Below are positions 35,551 through 44,654 of a DNA stretch of 64,000 nucleotides, piece after piece. The stretch comes from Paenirhizobium naphthalenivorans (GTDB lineage Bacteria > Pseudomonadota > Alphaproteobacteria > Rhizobiales > Rhizobiaceae). The stretch's first letter is position 1. Every line of letters begins with the position of its first letter. The stretch is from assembly GCF_007992095.1 (NCBI RefSeq), contig NZ_BJZP01000010.1, forward strand, positions 1-64,000. Direction: 5' to 3'. The notes beneath the pieces are model-generated. The model did no database searches. It was not told the DNA's origin and was given only the letters and a program-made list of their open reading frames with translations. The position numbers and the translations under genes are program-made.

Positions 35551-36720
35551 TCACACCTTCACCCACGCCCCATTCTTCTTCGATGACGTCACACAGGCCT
35601 CGACGAAGGCCACCCCCTTCACCCCGTCGTCAATGGTCGGATAGGTGACCGCCGGGTCGACCGGCTGGCCGGACTTGACGGCATTGATGGCCGCCGCCGC
35701 CTCCACATAGATCGTGGCAAAGGCCTCAAGATAGCCTTCAGGATGGCCACTTGGAATGCGCGTCACGCGCTGGGCGGCCGCACCAGCGCCGGCGCCGCCT
35801 CGCGTGATCAACTGCTTCGGCTCGCCGAGCCGAGTGAACCACAGGTAGTTCGGATCCGCCTGCACCCATTCGAGACCGGCCTTGGTACCATAAACGCGGA
35901 CCTTCAACCCGTTCTCATGGCCGACCGCCACCTGGCTGCACCACAACAGCCCCTTGGCGCCACCCTTGAAGCGCAGCATCACGTGGGCGTTGTCGTCAAG
36001 CTGCCGGCCGTCGACGAACGTGTGTACGTCGGCAGCGAGTTCCTCGATCTCCAGACCGGAGATGAAGCAGCCGAGATTATAGGCATGGGTGCCGATGTCG
36101 CCTGTCGATCCGCCGACACCCGACTGCTTGGGATCCGTGCGCCAGGCCGCCTGTTTCTGGCCGGTCTGCTCGATCGGCTCGGCCAGCCAGTCCTGCGGAT
36201 ATTCCATCTGCACCAGCCGGATTTCGCCCAGCGCACCCGATAGCACCAGTTCGCGCGCATGGCGCACCATCGGATAGCCGGTGTAGTTATGGGTCAGCAC
36301 GAAGAGGGCCCTGGAAGCGTCGGCGACCGCCTTGAGCTTCTTCGCATCTTCAAGATTTGACGTCAGCGGCTTATCACAAATCACATGGATGCCGCGCTCG
36401 AGAAAGGCCTTGGCCGCCGGATAGTGCACATGGTTGGGCGTGACGATGGACACAGCCTCGATGCCGTCCGGCCGCGCCGCTTCCCTCTCTGCCATCTCCT
36501 CGAACGAACCGTAGCAACGCTGCGGATCCAGTCCCAATTCGCGGCCGGACGCGAGCGACTTCTCCGCCGTCGAAGACAACGCGCCAGCCACCAGTTCGAA
36601 GCGGTCGTCCAGTCGTGCCGCCATACGGTGCACACCGCCAATGAAGGCACCCGAACCGCCACCCACCATGCCGAGCCTGATCTTCGCGATCCGCTCTTCT
36701 GTCTTTCCCTCGATCGCCAT
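35551..36720 (-). CDS. Gfo/Idh/MocA family oxidoreductase
   Basis: A 389-residue NAD(P)-dependent sugar dehydrogenase. The Rossmann segment is near residues 13-45 (IRLGMVGGGSGAFIGGVH). The hallmark DKP motif is in HVICDKPLTSN, and the catalytic helix carries the conserved GDIGTHAYNL. GGGAGG is six bases before the ATG. The nearby sugar isomerase/epimerase and xyl genes suggest a sugar oxidation module. Members act on inositol, glucose or modified sugars, so the substrate is open. Confidence 0.9.
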   Translation of the reverse strand: MAIEGKTEERIAKIRLGMVGGGSGAFIGGVHRMAARLDDRFELVAGALSSTAEKSLASGRELGLDPQRCYGSFEEMAEREAARPDGIEAVSIVTPNHVHYPAAKAFLERGIHVICDKPLTSNLEDAKKLKAVADASRALFVLTHNYTGYPMVRHARELVLSGALGEIRLVQMEYPQDWLAEPIEQTGQKQAAWRTDPKQSGVGGSTGDIGTHAYNLGCFISGLEIEELAADVHTFVDGRQLDDNAHVMLRFKGGAKGLLWCSQVAVGHENGLKVRVYGTKAGLEWVQADPNYLWFTRLGEPKQLITRGGAGAGAAAQRVTRIPSGHPEGYLEAFATIYVEAAAAINAVKSGQPVDPAVTYPTIDDGVKGVAFVEACVTSSKKNGAWVKV

Positions 36721-36913
36721 GAAGTCCTCCCTTGTTTCTCTGATGCGGCGCGGCTGGATTTGCCAGCGATGCGACGCTATTATGTGTGTCTGAATGAGAA
36801 GGATGCCCTGACAGTGACCCTCTGAGGACCCGCCTCAAGCGAGGCAGAAGCAACAGACCGCCAGTTCTCCCCCGGGCGATTGCGGTCCCTGTTCACGCTC
36901 GAAAGGTCTTCAA

Positions 36914-37552
36914 ATGCCCCTTCTCAATCCCGAACTCGCATTTCCCATCACGCTTGCCGGCGGCACGCCCTACCGGCAGACCATGTACCTGAAGAATGTC
37001 ATCGACCATCCCCGCATGGAGATCGGCGATTTCAGCTACTTCAGCCATTCCGCGCCCGCGGAAGAGACAGCGGACATACTTGCCCCCTATCTTTATCCCT
37101 TCAGCCGGGAAAAACTCACGATCGGCAAATTCGTGCAGATCGCCCGCGGCGCCTTCTTCATCACCTCGTCCGCCAATCATGCGATGGGCGGCCTCACCAC
37201 CTATCCGTTTCGCGTATTCAACCCGGACACCATTGGAGGCTACGATGACTTGCCGTTCAAGGACACAGTCGTCGGCCACGACATCTGGATCGGCCACAAC
37301 GCTACGATCATGCCCGGTGTGACGATCGGCCATGGCGCCATCGTCGCCGCCGCCTCGGTCGTGACCCACGACGTGCCGCCCTATGCCATCGTCGGCGGCA
37401 ACCCTGCGCGACTGATCCGCATGCGCTATCCCGACGAGGTCATTGCCGAACTCCTCCAGACCGCCTGGTGGGACTGGCCGCTGGACAAGGTCGAGGCGAA
37501 TCTTGCCGCTCTCGAGTGTGGTGACATCAAGGCATTGAGAGGAGCCCGCTAG
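36914..37552 (+). CDS. Xenobiotic acyltransferase-type hexapeptide O-acetyltransferase (CatB-related)
   Basis: A 212-residue left-handed beta-helix acetyltransferase of the CatB/VatD group. The hexapeptide repeats are clear from ~115 (VVGHDIWIGHNATIMPGVTI, then GHGAIVAAASVVTHDVPPYA). The catalytic-site histidine region is SSANHAMGGLTTYPF. GAAAGG precedes the ATG at 36914. It is convergent with the sugar isomerase gene and divergent from the Gfo/Idh/MocA gene. Such proteins acetylate streptogramins, chloramphenicol or sugars; resistance is possible but not shown. Confidence 0.87.
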   Translation: MPLLNPELAFPITLAGGTPYRQTMYLKNVIDHPRMEIGDFSYFSHSAPAEETADILAPYLYPFSREKLTIGKFVQIARGAFFITSSANHAMGGLTTYPFRVFNPDTIGGYDDLPFKDTVVGHDIWIGHNATIMPGVTIGHGAIVAAASVVTHDVPPYAIVGGNPARLIRMRYPDEVIAELLQTAWWDWPLDKVEANLAALECGDIKALRGAR

Positions 37553-37719
37553 CGCTAACCTCTTGTCCACCTGACGTATCCGTCCGCCGAAGCCCACCCG
37601 TCCGTTCACCTTTCCTCAAGCCCCCCCCTCCGCCTGCCGCCATCCGCCCACAATGGGGGGAGGGAGAAAGCTGAAAGCGCCGGCCCTTCGAAATCGGGGA
37701 TACGCGGCGCGGCGGGTTT

Positions 37720-37747
37720 AATCCCTCCCCCCTTGTGGGGAGGGATT
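37720..37747. repeat. GC-rich intergenic palindrome, copy 1
   Basis: AATCCCTCCCC, loop ccttgt, GGGGAGGGATT is a perfect 11-base inverted repeat. A related imperfect element (cccccccctcc...ggggggaggg) lies just upstream at 37621-37665. Similar elements occur at 40335, 62345 and 63705. Confidence 0.65.
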
Positions 37748-37768
37748 GGAGAGAGATATTACTGCTGA

Positions 37769-38821
37769 TTACAGCCCCAGCATCCGGCGGTTGGCCGCAT
37801 CGTCCGTGCCGCCGGCGGCGAAGTCGTCGAAGGCATGGTCCGTCACCCGGATGATGTGATGCCTGACGAACTCGGCCCCCTCGCGCGCGCCGTCTTCGGG
37901 ATGCTTCAGCGCGCATTCCCATTCGACCACGGCCCAGCCGTCAAAATCGTTGGCTGCCATCTTGGAAAAGATCGCGCCGAAATCCACCTGGCCATCGCCG
38001 AGCGAGCGGAAGCGTCCTGCCCGGTTCACCCAGCTCTGATAGCCGCCATAGACGCCCTGACGCCCGGTCGGATTGAACTCGGCATCCTTGACGTGGAACA
38101 TCTTGATCCGCTCCTTGTAGATGTCGATGTTGTCGAGATAGTCGAGGCATTGCAGCACGTAATGCGACGGATCGTAGAGCATGTTCGCGCGGGGATGGTT
38201 TTTAACCCGCTCAAGAAACATCTCGAAGGTCACGCCGTCATGCAGATCCTCGCCCGGGTGGATCTCGTAGCAAACATCGACCCCCTGCTCGTCGGCGTAA
38301 TCCAAAATCGGCGCCCACCGCTTCGCCAGTTCATCAAAGGCGACCTCGACGAGACCGGCGGGACGCTGCGGCCAGGGATAGAAATAAGGCCAAGCCAACG
38401 CCCCGGAAAAGGTCGCATGGGCATTGATGCCGAGATTGCGCGACGCCTTGAGAGCATATTTGACCTGTTGCACGGCCCATTCCTGGCGGGCCTTGGGGTT
38501 ACCGCGCACTTCCGGCGCGGCAAAGCCGTCGAACGCCTCGTCATAGGCCGGGTGCACGGCAACCAGCTGGCCCTGCAGATGGGTGGATAGCTCGGTGATC
38601 TCGACGCCGTTCTGGCGTGCGACGCCGGCGAGTTCGTCGCAGTAATCCTTGGATTCGGCCGCCTGCTTCAGGTCGATCAGTTGGCCCGCCCAGGTCGGCA
38701 CCTGCACGCCGAGATAGCCCTTGTCGGCCGCCCATTTGGTGATCGCATCCCAGGAATTGAAGGGTGCCGCATCACCCGCAAACTGGCCGAGAAAGAGGGC
38801 TGGCCCCTTGATCGTCTTCAT
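37769..38821 (-). CDS. Sugar phosphate isomerase/epimerase family protein (TIM barrel)
   Basis: A 350-residue xylose-isomerase-like TIM-barrel protein. Metal and substrate contacts are in VDVCYEIHPGEDLHD, LYDPSHYVLQCLDYLD, FHVKDAEFNPTG and WAVVEWECAL, which supply the Glu/Asp/His ligands of the family. GGGGAGGAG precedes the ATG at 38821. It follows xylA on the same strand, with a hairpin and a perfect 14-base palindrome in the gap, so it may be regulated separately. It probably isomerises or epimerises a ketose or keto-sugar. The Gfo/Idh/MocA gene further on would fit the same pathway. Confidence 0.87.
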   Translation of the reverse strand: MKTIKGPALFLGQFAGDAAPFNSWDAITKWAADKGYLGVQVPTWAGQLIDLKQAAESKDYCDELAGVARQNGVEITELSTHLQGQLVAVHPAYDEAFDGFAAPEVRGNPKARQEWAVQQVKYALKASRNLGINAHATFSGALAWPYFYPWPQRPAGLVEVAFDELAKRWAPILDYADEQGVDVCYEIHPGEDLHDGVTFEMFLERVKNHPRANMLYDPSHYVLQCLDYLDNIDIYKERIKMFHVKDAEFNPTGRQGVYGGYQSWVNRAGRFRSLGDGQVDFGAIFSKMAANDFDGWAVVEWECALKHPEDGAREGAEFVRHHIIRVTDHAFDDFAAGGTDDAANRRMLGL

Positions 38822-38844
38822 GATTTCTCCTCCCCTGAGCATTC

Positions 38845-38858
38845 CTGCAACGTTGCAG
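38845..38858. promoter_or_regulatory. Perfect 14-base palindrome, LacI-type operator candidate
   Basis: CTGCAACGTTGCAG is fully symmetric with a central CG, the form favoured by LacI-family repressors. It lies 24 bases before the sugar isomerase/epimerase start, between it and the hairpin after xylA. The LacI-type gene at 41855-42880 is the nearest candidate regulator. Confidence 0.55.
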
Positions 38859-38875
38859 TTTTCCTATCAAAGAAT

Positions 38876-38908
38876 GCCGCCGGGGAAAACCTCTCTTTCC
38901 CCGGCGGC
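38876..38908 (-). terminator. Very stable hairpin after xylA
   Basis: GCCGCCGGGGAAA and TTTCCCCGGCGGC form a perfect 13-base stem with a seven-base loop, beginning 12 bases after the xylA stop. On the minus strand only ATTCTTTG follows, so it may protect the xylA 3' end or partly terminate. Confidence 0.65.
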
Positions 38909-38919
38909 GTACACTGCGA

Positions 38920-40230
38920 TCAGACGTAGCGGTTGACCACGTTCTCGAGGTATTCCTGACGACCCGATTTCGGCTCGGGGTTGATGTCGGCGTCCTCGAC
39001 CATTTTGGCGATCGCCTCGAGCGAGAGTTCGCCGCGCAGCATGCGCTGCGCCTCCGGGCTGTCCCACTTCGCATAGCGCTCCTCCAGCGGCTTCGACAGG
39101 GCGCCATCTTCGATCATCCTTGCCGCCGCCTTGAGGCCGCGGGCGCAGCAATCCATGCCACCGATATGGCCATAGAGCAGGTCGGCTGGATCGAGCGACT
39201 GACGACGGAGCTTGGCGTCGAAGTTCGTGCCGCCCGTGGCAAAGCCGCCGCCCGCGAGGACGTGGTAATAGGCAAGCGCCATTTCCGGGACATTGTTGGG
39301 GAACTGGTCGGTATCCCAGCCGGACTGGTAGTCGTTGCGGTTCATGTCGATCGAACCAAAGATGCCGAAGGCATTCGCCATGGCGAGTTCGTGCTCGAAG
39401 GAATGGCCGGCGAGGATCGCGTGGCCCTGCTCGATATTGACCTTCACCTCCTTCTCCAGCCCATGCTTCTGCAGGAAGCCGTAGACGGTCGCGACGTCAT
39501 AGTCGTACTGGTGCTTGGTCGGCTCCTGCGGCTTGGGCTCGATCAGGATCGTGCCCTTGAAGCCGGTCTTGTACTTGTACTCGACGACGAGATTGAGGAA
39601 GCGTCCGAGCTGGTTAAGCTCGCGCTCAAGGTCGGTGTTGAGCAGCGTCTCATAGCCTTCGCGACCGCCCCAGAGCACGTAGTTCTCACCGCCCAGACGC
39701 ATGGTCGCGTCCATGCAGGTCTTCACTGTCGCCGCAGAGAAGGCGAAGACATCCGGATCGGGATTGGTCGCGGCTCCCGACATGAAGCGGCGGTTGGAGA
39801 AGAGGTTCGCCGTGCCCCAAAGGAGCTTGACGCCGGTCTCGGCCTGCTTTTTCTCGAAATAATCGACGATCTCGTTGAGGTTCTTCGTGTTCTCGGCGAA
39901 ATTGCGACCTTCCGGGCGCACGTCCGCGTCATGGAAGCAGTAGTAGGGTGCGCCGAGCAGCTGGTAGAATTCGAAGGCGACATCGGCCTTCATCTTTGCC
40001 GCTTCCATTGTGTCGGAGAACCACGGGCGTTCAAAAGTCTGCCCGCCGAACGGATCGCCACCCGGCCAGGTGAAGCTGTGCCAATAGGCGACGGCAAAGC
40101 GCAGATGGTCTTCCATCCGCTTGCCCATAACCACCTCATCCGGGTTGTAGTGGCGGAAAGCCAGCGGATTGCTGCTCTCCGGCCCCTCGTATTTCACCTT
40201 GGCGATGTCGCCGAAAAATCCTGTCGACAT
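38920..40230 (-). CDS. xylA: Xylose isomerase
   Basis: A 436-residue class II xylose isomerase that interconverts D-xylose and D-xylulose. The catalytic histidine is His100 in [13 protein letters not shown], and Asp103 completes the pair. Metal ligands include Glu231 and the Lys233 region in [13 protein letters not shown]. The tail contains [21 protein letters not shown] precedes the ATG. It is downstream of xylB and a LacI-type regulator on the same strand, the usual rhizobial xyl order, though 150 bases with a GC-rich palindrome separate it from xylB. Confidence 0.95.
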   Translation of the reverse strand: MSTGFFGDIAKVKYEGPESSNPLAFRHYNPDEVVMGKRMEDHLRFAVAYWHSFTWPGGDPFGGQTFERPWFSDTMEAAKMKADVAFEFYQLLGAPYYCFHDADVRPEGRNFAENTKNLNEIVDYFEKKQAETGVKLLWGTANLFSNRRFMSGAATNPDPDVFAFSAATVKTCMDATMRLGGENYVLWGGREGYETLLNTDLERELNQLGRFLNLVVEYKYKTGFKGTILIEPKPQEPTKHQYDYDVATVYGFLQKHGLEKEVKVNIEQGHAILAGHSFEHELAMANAFGIFGSIDMNRNDYQSGWDTDQFPNNVPEMALAYYHVLAGGGFATGGTNFDAKLRRQSLDPADLLYGHIGGMDCCARGLKAAARMIEDGALSKPLEERYAKWDSPEAQRMLRGELSLEAIAKMVEDADINPEPKSGRQEYLENVVNRYV

Positions 40231-40334
40231 GGGAACTCCTCCTGTTTGTTTTTCGAATGCAGTTCAGTGTTCAGCGTGGCGGCGATAGGCCCTCCCCTCC
40301 GCCACCGCTGGCCTGCGGGGTTGCCATCTGGTCT

Positions 40335-40354
40335 TCTCCCCCTTGTGGGGGAGA
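40335..40354. repeat. GC-rich intergenic palindrome, copy 2
   Basis: TCTCCCCC, loop ttgt, GGGGGAGA, with an outer GCCATCT/AGATGGC pair available as an alternative stem. It lies between xylB and xylA and resembles the other intergenic palindromes of the window. Confidence 0.6.
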
Positions 40355-40382
40355 TGGCAGTCAGGCCAGAGGAGGCCTTGCC

Positions 40383-41831
40383 TCAGAACCCGCGGATTGC
40401 CGGATAGAGCGCCCGGTAGCGTCCGTAGGCCGCCTCATAAGCGTCCGTCAGCGCGGCAACCGGTTCAATCGTCTCAGCCGTCCTCGGCGCCGTGCAGACG
40501 GCAAGCGGATCGGCGCCCGTCGCCGCGATCAGCCCGAGCCTTGCGGCGCCAAAGGCCGCACCGAAATCGCCGTCCGCCGGAATATCGATCGGGACACCGA
40601 GCGCGGTGGCGATCGAAGCCAGCCAGTAGCGCGAACGCGAGCCGCCACCGATTGCCGTCACCCGAGCGAACGACGTTCCGGCCGATTTCAACGCCTCGAG
40701 ATTGTCGCGAAAGGCGAAGGTCACGCCCTCCAGAACGGCTTGGGTCAGCACCGGTCGCGCGCTCTCGTGACCCAGCCCGATAAAGGCACCGCGGATCGTG
40801 GCGTCATTGTGCGGCGTGCGCTCGCCTGAAAGGTATGGCAGAAAGGTGACGCTGCCCGGCGCCTTGAGATCGTCACCGAGTTCCCCGGTCAGATCACCGG
40901 CCGCCTTGCCGGTGACACCACTCAGCCAATTGAGCGCATCGGTCGCCGACAGGATCACGCCCATCTGGTGCCAGGTGTTCGGCAGCGCGTGGCAAAAGGC
41001 ATGCACAGCGCTTTCCGGTTTGGGCAGATAGGACCCGTTCGCCGCGAAGAGAACGCCCGACGTGCCAAGCGACACGAAGGCCTGCCCCTCGGCGACCGTG
41101 CCCATGCCGCAAGCCGAAGCCGCATTGTCGCCGGCCCCGCCTGCGACCACAACATCCGCACCCATGCCCCATTCGTCCGCCAACTGGTCGCGCAGCGTTC
41201 CGGCGTGTTCGGTTCCCTCGACGAGACCCGGCATCTGGTCTTCGCAGAGACCGGTTGCCGCCAACAGTTCGCCCGACCATCGGCGCTGGGCCGTATCGAG
41301 CCAGGCGGTGCCGGCCGAATCCGACATGTCGGAGAGATACTCCCCGGTCAGCCACAACCGCAGGAAATCCTTCGGCAAAAGCACCTTGGCAACCTTGGCA
41401 AAAATCTCCGGCTCATGCTTTGCCACCCAGGCGAGTTTTGGCGCGGTAAAACCTGGAAAGACGATATTGCCCGTGACGGCGCGGAACTGCGGATCGACGT
41501 CGAGGACCGCTGCCTCGGCATGGCTGCGCGTGTCGTTCCACAGGATGCAGGGACGCAGCACCTGATCTCCGGCATCAATCAGCGTCGCACCGTGCATATG
41601 GCCGGACAGGCCAATGCCTTTGACGGCCGCAAGTGCCGCCCCCTGCGAGACCTTGAGCCTGCTGACGGCCTCTCGTGTTGTGCGAATCCAGTCGAGCGGG
41701 TCCTGCTCGGACCAGCCGGGATGCGGTCGAGAAACGTCGAGTGCCGCGTTGGCGACAGCGACCACCTTCTGATCGCTGTCGATCAGCATCGCCTTCACGC
41801 CCGAGGTGCCGAGATCAAGCCCCAGATACAT
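40383..41831 (-). CDS. xylB: Xylulokinase
   Basis: A 482-residue FGGY-family kinase that phosphorylates D-xylulose to xylulose 5-phosphate for the pentose phosphate pathway. The N-terminal phosphate loop LGLDLGTSGVKAML, the SGHMHGATLID substrate block, GGAGDNAASACGMG and the C-terminal ATP motif AIGGGSRSRYW are all present. GGGGAGA precedes the ATG. It begins 23 bases after the LacI-family stop, so both are likely one transcript. Length is standard. Confidence 0.95.
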   Translation of the reverse strand: MYLGLDLGTSGVKAMLIDSDQKVVAVANAALDVSRPHPGWSEQDPLDWIRTTREAVSRLKVSQGAALAAVKGIGLSGHMHGATLIDAGDQVLRPCILWNDTRSHAEAAVLDVDPQFRAVTGNIVFPGFTAPKLAWVAKHEPEIFAKVAKVLLPKDFLRLWLTGEYLSDMSDSAGTAWLDTAQRRWSGELLAATGLCEDQMPGLVEGTEHAGTLRDQLADEWGMGADVVVAGGAGDNAASACGMGTVAEGQAFVSLGTSGVLFAANGSYLPKPESAVHAFCHALPNTWHQMGVILSATDALNWLSGVTGKAAGDLTGELGDDLKAPGSVTFLPYLSGERTPHNDATIRGAFIGLGHESARPVLTQAVLEGVTFAFRDNLEALKSAGTSFARVTAIGGGSRSRYWLASIATALGVPIDIPADGDFGAAFGAARLGLIAATGADPLAVCTAPRTAETIEPVAALTDAYEAAYGRYRALYPAIRGF

Positions 41832-41854
41832 GTCTTCTCCCCATCCCTGGCCCG

Positions 41855-42880
41855 TCAGGGCAGGTTATCTTTCAAAAAAATGTCGATGCGGATGCGCTCC
41901 TGCGCAACGAGAACCGGCAATCCGTCAGCCGTAGCCTTCAGCACGCGGATGGCACTACGCACCTCGTGTCCGGCATCCTGGTTGAGAACAGCATCGACCA
42001 GCCCTTCACACAGCGCGCTTCGCGTCGTCTCCGTCAGTTCGTGAGCAATGACCGCCGGGCGCTGCGGGACCTCAGCCTTGCGCAGCGCGGCTGCGAGACC
42101 GCGATTGCCAGCGCCGAGGCTGTAGACGCCTCGAATGTCAGCGCGGCTGCGAAAAAGCTCTGTGAGCTGTCGCTCGACCAGCGTCGGATCATCGCGCCCT
42201 TCGATGACATCCAGCAGCACCAGATGCCGAGAGTTGTCGGCCATGACCGAGCGAAAACCGTCCAGGCGCTCGCGGTGGTCGCGCACCAGCAGCGATCCGG
42301 CAAGGATGGCAATGGCACCGCTGCGCTCGCCCACGAAACGCCCCAGCAGGCTCGCAGCCGTGCGGCCGGCCGCCAGATTGTCGATGCCGGCATAGTGGAC
42401 ACGCCGCGACGCCGGAACATCGGAAACCAGCGTCACAACCGGAATGCCAGCCTCGACAAGCCGATCCACAGCAGCCACCACCTCCGGCGCATCGACCGCG
42501 ACAAGCGCCACGCCAGCCGGGCGTTCATCGCAAACCGCGTCCAGCGCCTTGACCAAAGCCGCAGCATCGAATGGCGGCACCTTGACGATCCGGATATCGG
42601 TGCGCTCCGCCGGCGAGCGAACCGTGGCATCGCCGATCGCCTTCTCCAGCTCCCGCATGAAGGAATTGTCATTGGAGGGCAGGATGAAGGTCAGCGAATA
42701 GACGCGCCCCTTGGCGAGATTGGCAGCGGCCACGTCACGCACAAAACCCAGCGCGACAACGGCGGCCTCGACCTTTTCACGTGTGCGCGCGCTGACGCCC
42801 GGTCTCTGGTTCAGAACCCGATCGACGGTGGCAAGGCTGACGCCCGCAGCGGCTGCGATATCGTGAACGGTCGGCTTCAT
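41855..42880 (-). CDS. LacI family regulator of the xyl locus
   Basis: A 341-residue repressor with the LacI helix-turn-helix (TVHDIAAAAGVSLATVDRVL) and hinge (NQRPGVSARTREKVEAA), followed by the sugar-binding sensor domain. CGGAGGAAAT precedes the ATG. It heads the xylB-xylA run and most likely represses it until xylose or a derivative is bound. A 24-base near-perfect palindrome upstream is a good autoregulatory operator. The DNA-binding half reads as the rhizobial sugar-regulator type; the inducer is inferred from context. Confidence 0.9.
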   Translation of the reverse strand: MKPTVHDIAAAAGVSLATVDRVLNQRPGVSARTREKVEAAVVALGFVRDVAAANLAKGRVYSLTFILPSNDNSFMRELEKAIGDATVRSPAERTDIRIVKVPPFDAAALVKALDAVCDERPAGVALVAVDAPEVVAAVDRLVEAGIPVVTLVSDVPASRRVHYAGIDNLAAGRTAASLLGRFVGERSGAIAILAGSLLVRDHRERLDGFRSVMADNSRHLVLLDVIEGRDDPTLVERQLTELFRSRADIRGVYSLGAGNRGLAAALRKAEVPQRPAVIAHELTETTRSALCEGLVDAVLNQDAGHEVRSAIRVLKATADGLPVLVAQERIRIDIFLKDNLP

Positions 42881-42929
42881 ATTTCCTCCGACCGCACTCC
42901 TACCGCAGGATCCGAGACCCGTAAATCAC

Positions 42930-42953
42930 TTTTTGAGGTACGTACATCAAAAA
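42930..42953. promoter_or_regulatory. 24-base palindrome upstream of the xyl-locus LacI gene
   Basis: TTTTTGAGGTAC and GTACATCAAAAA form a 12 plus 12 inverted repeat with one mismatched pair, centred on CG. It lies 50-73 bases before the regulator start, suited to autoregulation and control of xylB-xylA. Confidence 0.6.
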
Positions 42954-42966
42954 AGCCACGGCAACG

Positions 42967-43000
42967 AAAAGGGCCGTTTCCCCGGTGGAGGAAACGGCCC
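42967..43000 (-). terminator. Rho-independent terminator of the efflux operon
   Basis: GGGCCGTTTCC and GGAAACGGCCC form an 11-base perfect stem, followed on the minus strand by TTTT. It is 40 bases past the stop of the EmrB-type gene. Confidence 0.87.
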
Positions 43001-43039
43001 TCGGCGCTGCGGTGGATTGCGGAAGAGGTGGAGGCGGGC

Positions 43040-44629
43040 TCAGTGCCCGGCGCCGGCCGGAGCGGCCGCGCTTGGCTTCTTGATCAGCAGAGTGAGAAAG
43101 ACCAGTGAGAAGAACAGAGCGGTCAGCCCGAGGAAAACATCCATGAAGGACATCACCCATGATTGCTGGGTGATGACGCCAGAGAGTTTCTTGATCGCCA
43201 CCGCCGTGCCGTCGAGACCATAGCTGTCGTAATTGGCTCCGACACTGGCAAGCCAGTCGAGAGCGGCGGCATTGCCCCAATGAACCTGTTCGGAAAGCCG
43301 CGCATAGTGCTCGTCCGAGCGCTGGGTCAGCACGGTGTTGATCACGGCGAGACCAACAGCCCCGCCGAGGTTGCGTGTCAGGTTGAACAGGCCGGACGCG
43401 TTTTTCATGCGATCCGGCGGCAGCGTGCCGAGCGCGATATTATTGATCGGCACCATGCACAGCATCAAAGAGCAGCCGCGTAGGATCTGCGGAATCAGCA
43501 GTTCCTGGAAGTCCCAGTCCGCGGTCATATAGGTCATCGTAAAGGTGCCGGCGGCAAAACCGGCAAAACCGATCATCATCATCACACGCGGGTCGAGCTT
43601 GTTCGACAACGCGCCGGCCACCGGCGCAGTAAGGAACATGGCCGCTCCGGAGACGAACATGGTCTCGCCGATCATCATCGAATCATAACCCCGGATCCGG
43701 CCGAGATAGACCGGATAGAGATAGGTCAACCCGTAGAGCCCAATCCCCATGACAAAGGAAAACAGCGATCCGAAAGCGAAATTGCGATTGCTGAAGGCCC
43801 GCAGGTCGACCACCGGGAAATCAACCCGGAACACCCGCTGAAAGAAGAAGAAGCCGCCAATGACCATCGCCACCGTGCCCATCACGATATGCTCGTCGTT
43901 CAGCCAGTCCTTGCTGTTCCCCTCTTCCAGAACATACTCCATCGTACCAAGGAAGAGCGCCATCCAGAACAGGCCCCACCAATCGAACTTTCTAAAGAGC
44001 TTGAAGTCAGGCTTGTCGAAATCGATCAGGCTGAAAGTCACCGCCGTGACGATGATGCCGGGAATGACATTCACCAGGAACAGCCAGTGCCACGACATGG
44101 CATGGCTAAGATAGCCGCCGATGGTCGGGCCGATGGTCGGCGCGAGCGTTGCCACAAGGCCGACGATCGGCGAGACGATGTTACGCTTGGACGGCGGAAA
44201 GATGGTGAAGGCGGCAGCGAAGACCGACGGGATCATGCCGCCACCGATGAAGCCCTGAATCGCCCGATAGACGATCATCTGATCGATATTGGTCGCCGTC
44301 GCGGCAAGCGCGCTGGCGATGGTGAAACCGGCGGCGGAGAAGGAAAAAAGGATGCGCGTCGATACAATGCGCGCCAGCGCGCCCGACAGCGGGATCATGA
44401 TCACTTCGGCAATCAGATAGGAGGTCTGCACCCAGGCGATCTCGTCCGAGCCGGCACCAAGACCAGCCTGAATCTCGGCGAGCGAGGCCGAAACGATCTG
44501 AATGTCGAGGATCGACATGAACATGCCGAACACCATCGCGAAAAAAGCGATGATGCGCTTTGGGTCCATGTGCTCCTCGGCCAAGGGCATAGCGACTGCG
44601 CCTGCTGCTGTCGTACCGGCTGCGGCCAT
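43040..44629 (-). CDS. DHA2 family multidrug efflux MFS transporter (EmrB/QacA-type)
   Basis: A 529-residue drug:proton antiporter with about 14 membrane helices. The DHA2 motifs include FMSILDIQIVSASLAEIQ (motif D1), QTSYLIAEVIMIPLSGALAR and GFIGGGMIPSVFAAAF, with the antiporter GLVATLAPTIGPTIGGYL. The ATG at 44629 follows AGGGGAT. The frame is open upstream into the HlyD gene, but that part is not homologous. It lies 26 bases after the membrane-fusion gene, giving an EmrA-EmrB type pair, and the outer membrane channel would be supplied elsewhere. The substrates are unknown. Confidence 0.92.
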   Translation of the reverse strand: MAAAGTTAAGAVAMPLAEEHMDPKRIIAFFAMVFGMFMSILDIQIVSASLAEIQAGLGAGSDEIAWVQTSYLIAEVIMIPLSGALARIVSTRILFSFSAAGFTIASALAATATNIDQMIVYRAIQGFIGGGMIPSVFAAAFTIFPPSKRNIVSPIVGLVATLAPTIGPTIGGYLSHAMSWHWLFLVNVIPGIIVTAVTFSLIDFDKPDFKLFRKFDWWGLFWMALFLGTMEYVLEEGNSKDWLNDEHIVMGTVAMVIGGFFFFQRVFRVDFPVVDLRAFSNRNFAFGSLFSFVMGIGLYGLTYLYPVYLGRIRGYDSMMIGETMFVSGAAMFLTAPVAGALSNKLDPRVMMMIGFAGFAAGTFTMTYMTADWDFQELLIPQILRGCSLMLCMVPINNIALGTLPPDRMKNASGLFNLTRNLGGAVGLAVINTVLTQRSDEHYARLSEQVHWGNAAALDWLASVGANYDSYGLDGTAVAIKKLSGVITQQSWVMSFMDVFLGLTALFFSLVFLTLLIKKPSAAAPAGAGH

Positions 44630-44654
44630 TGTCGCTATCCCCTGCCGAATGGCG

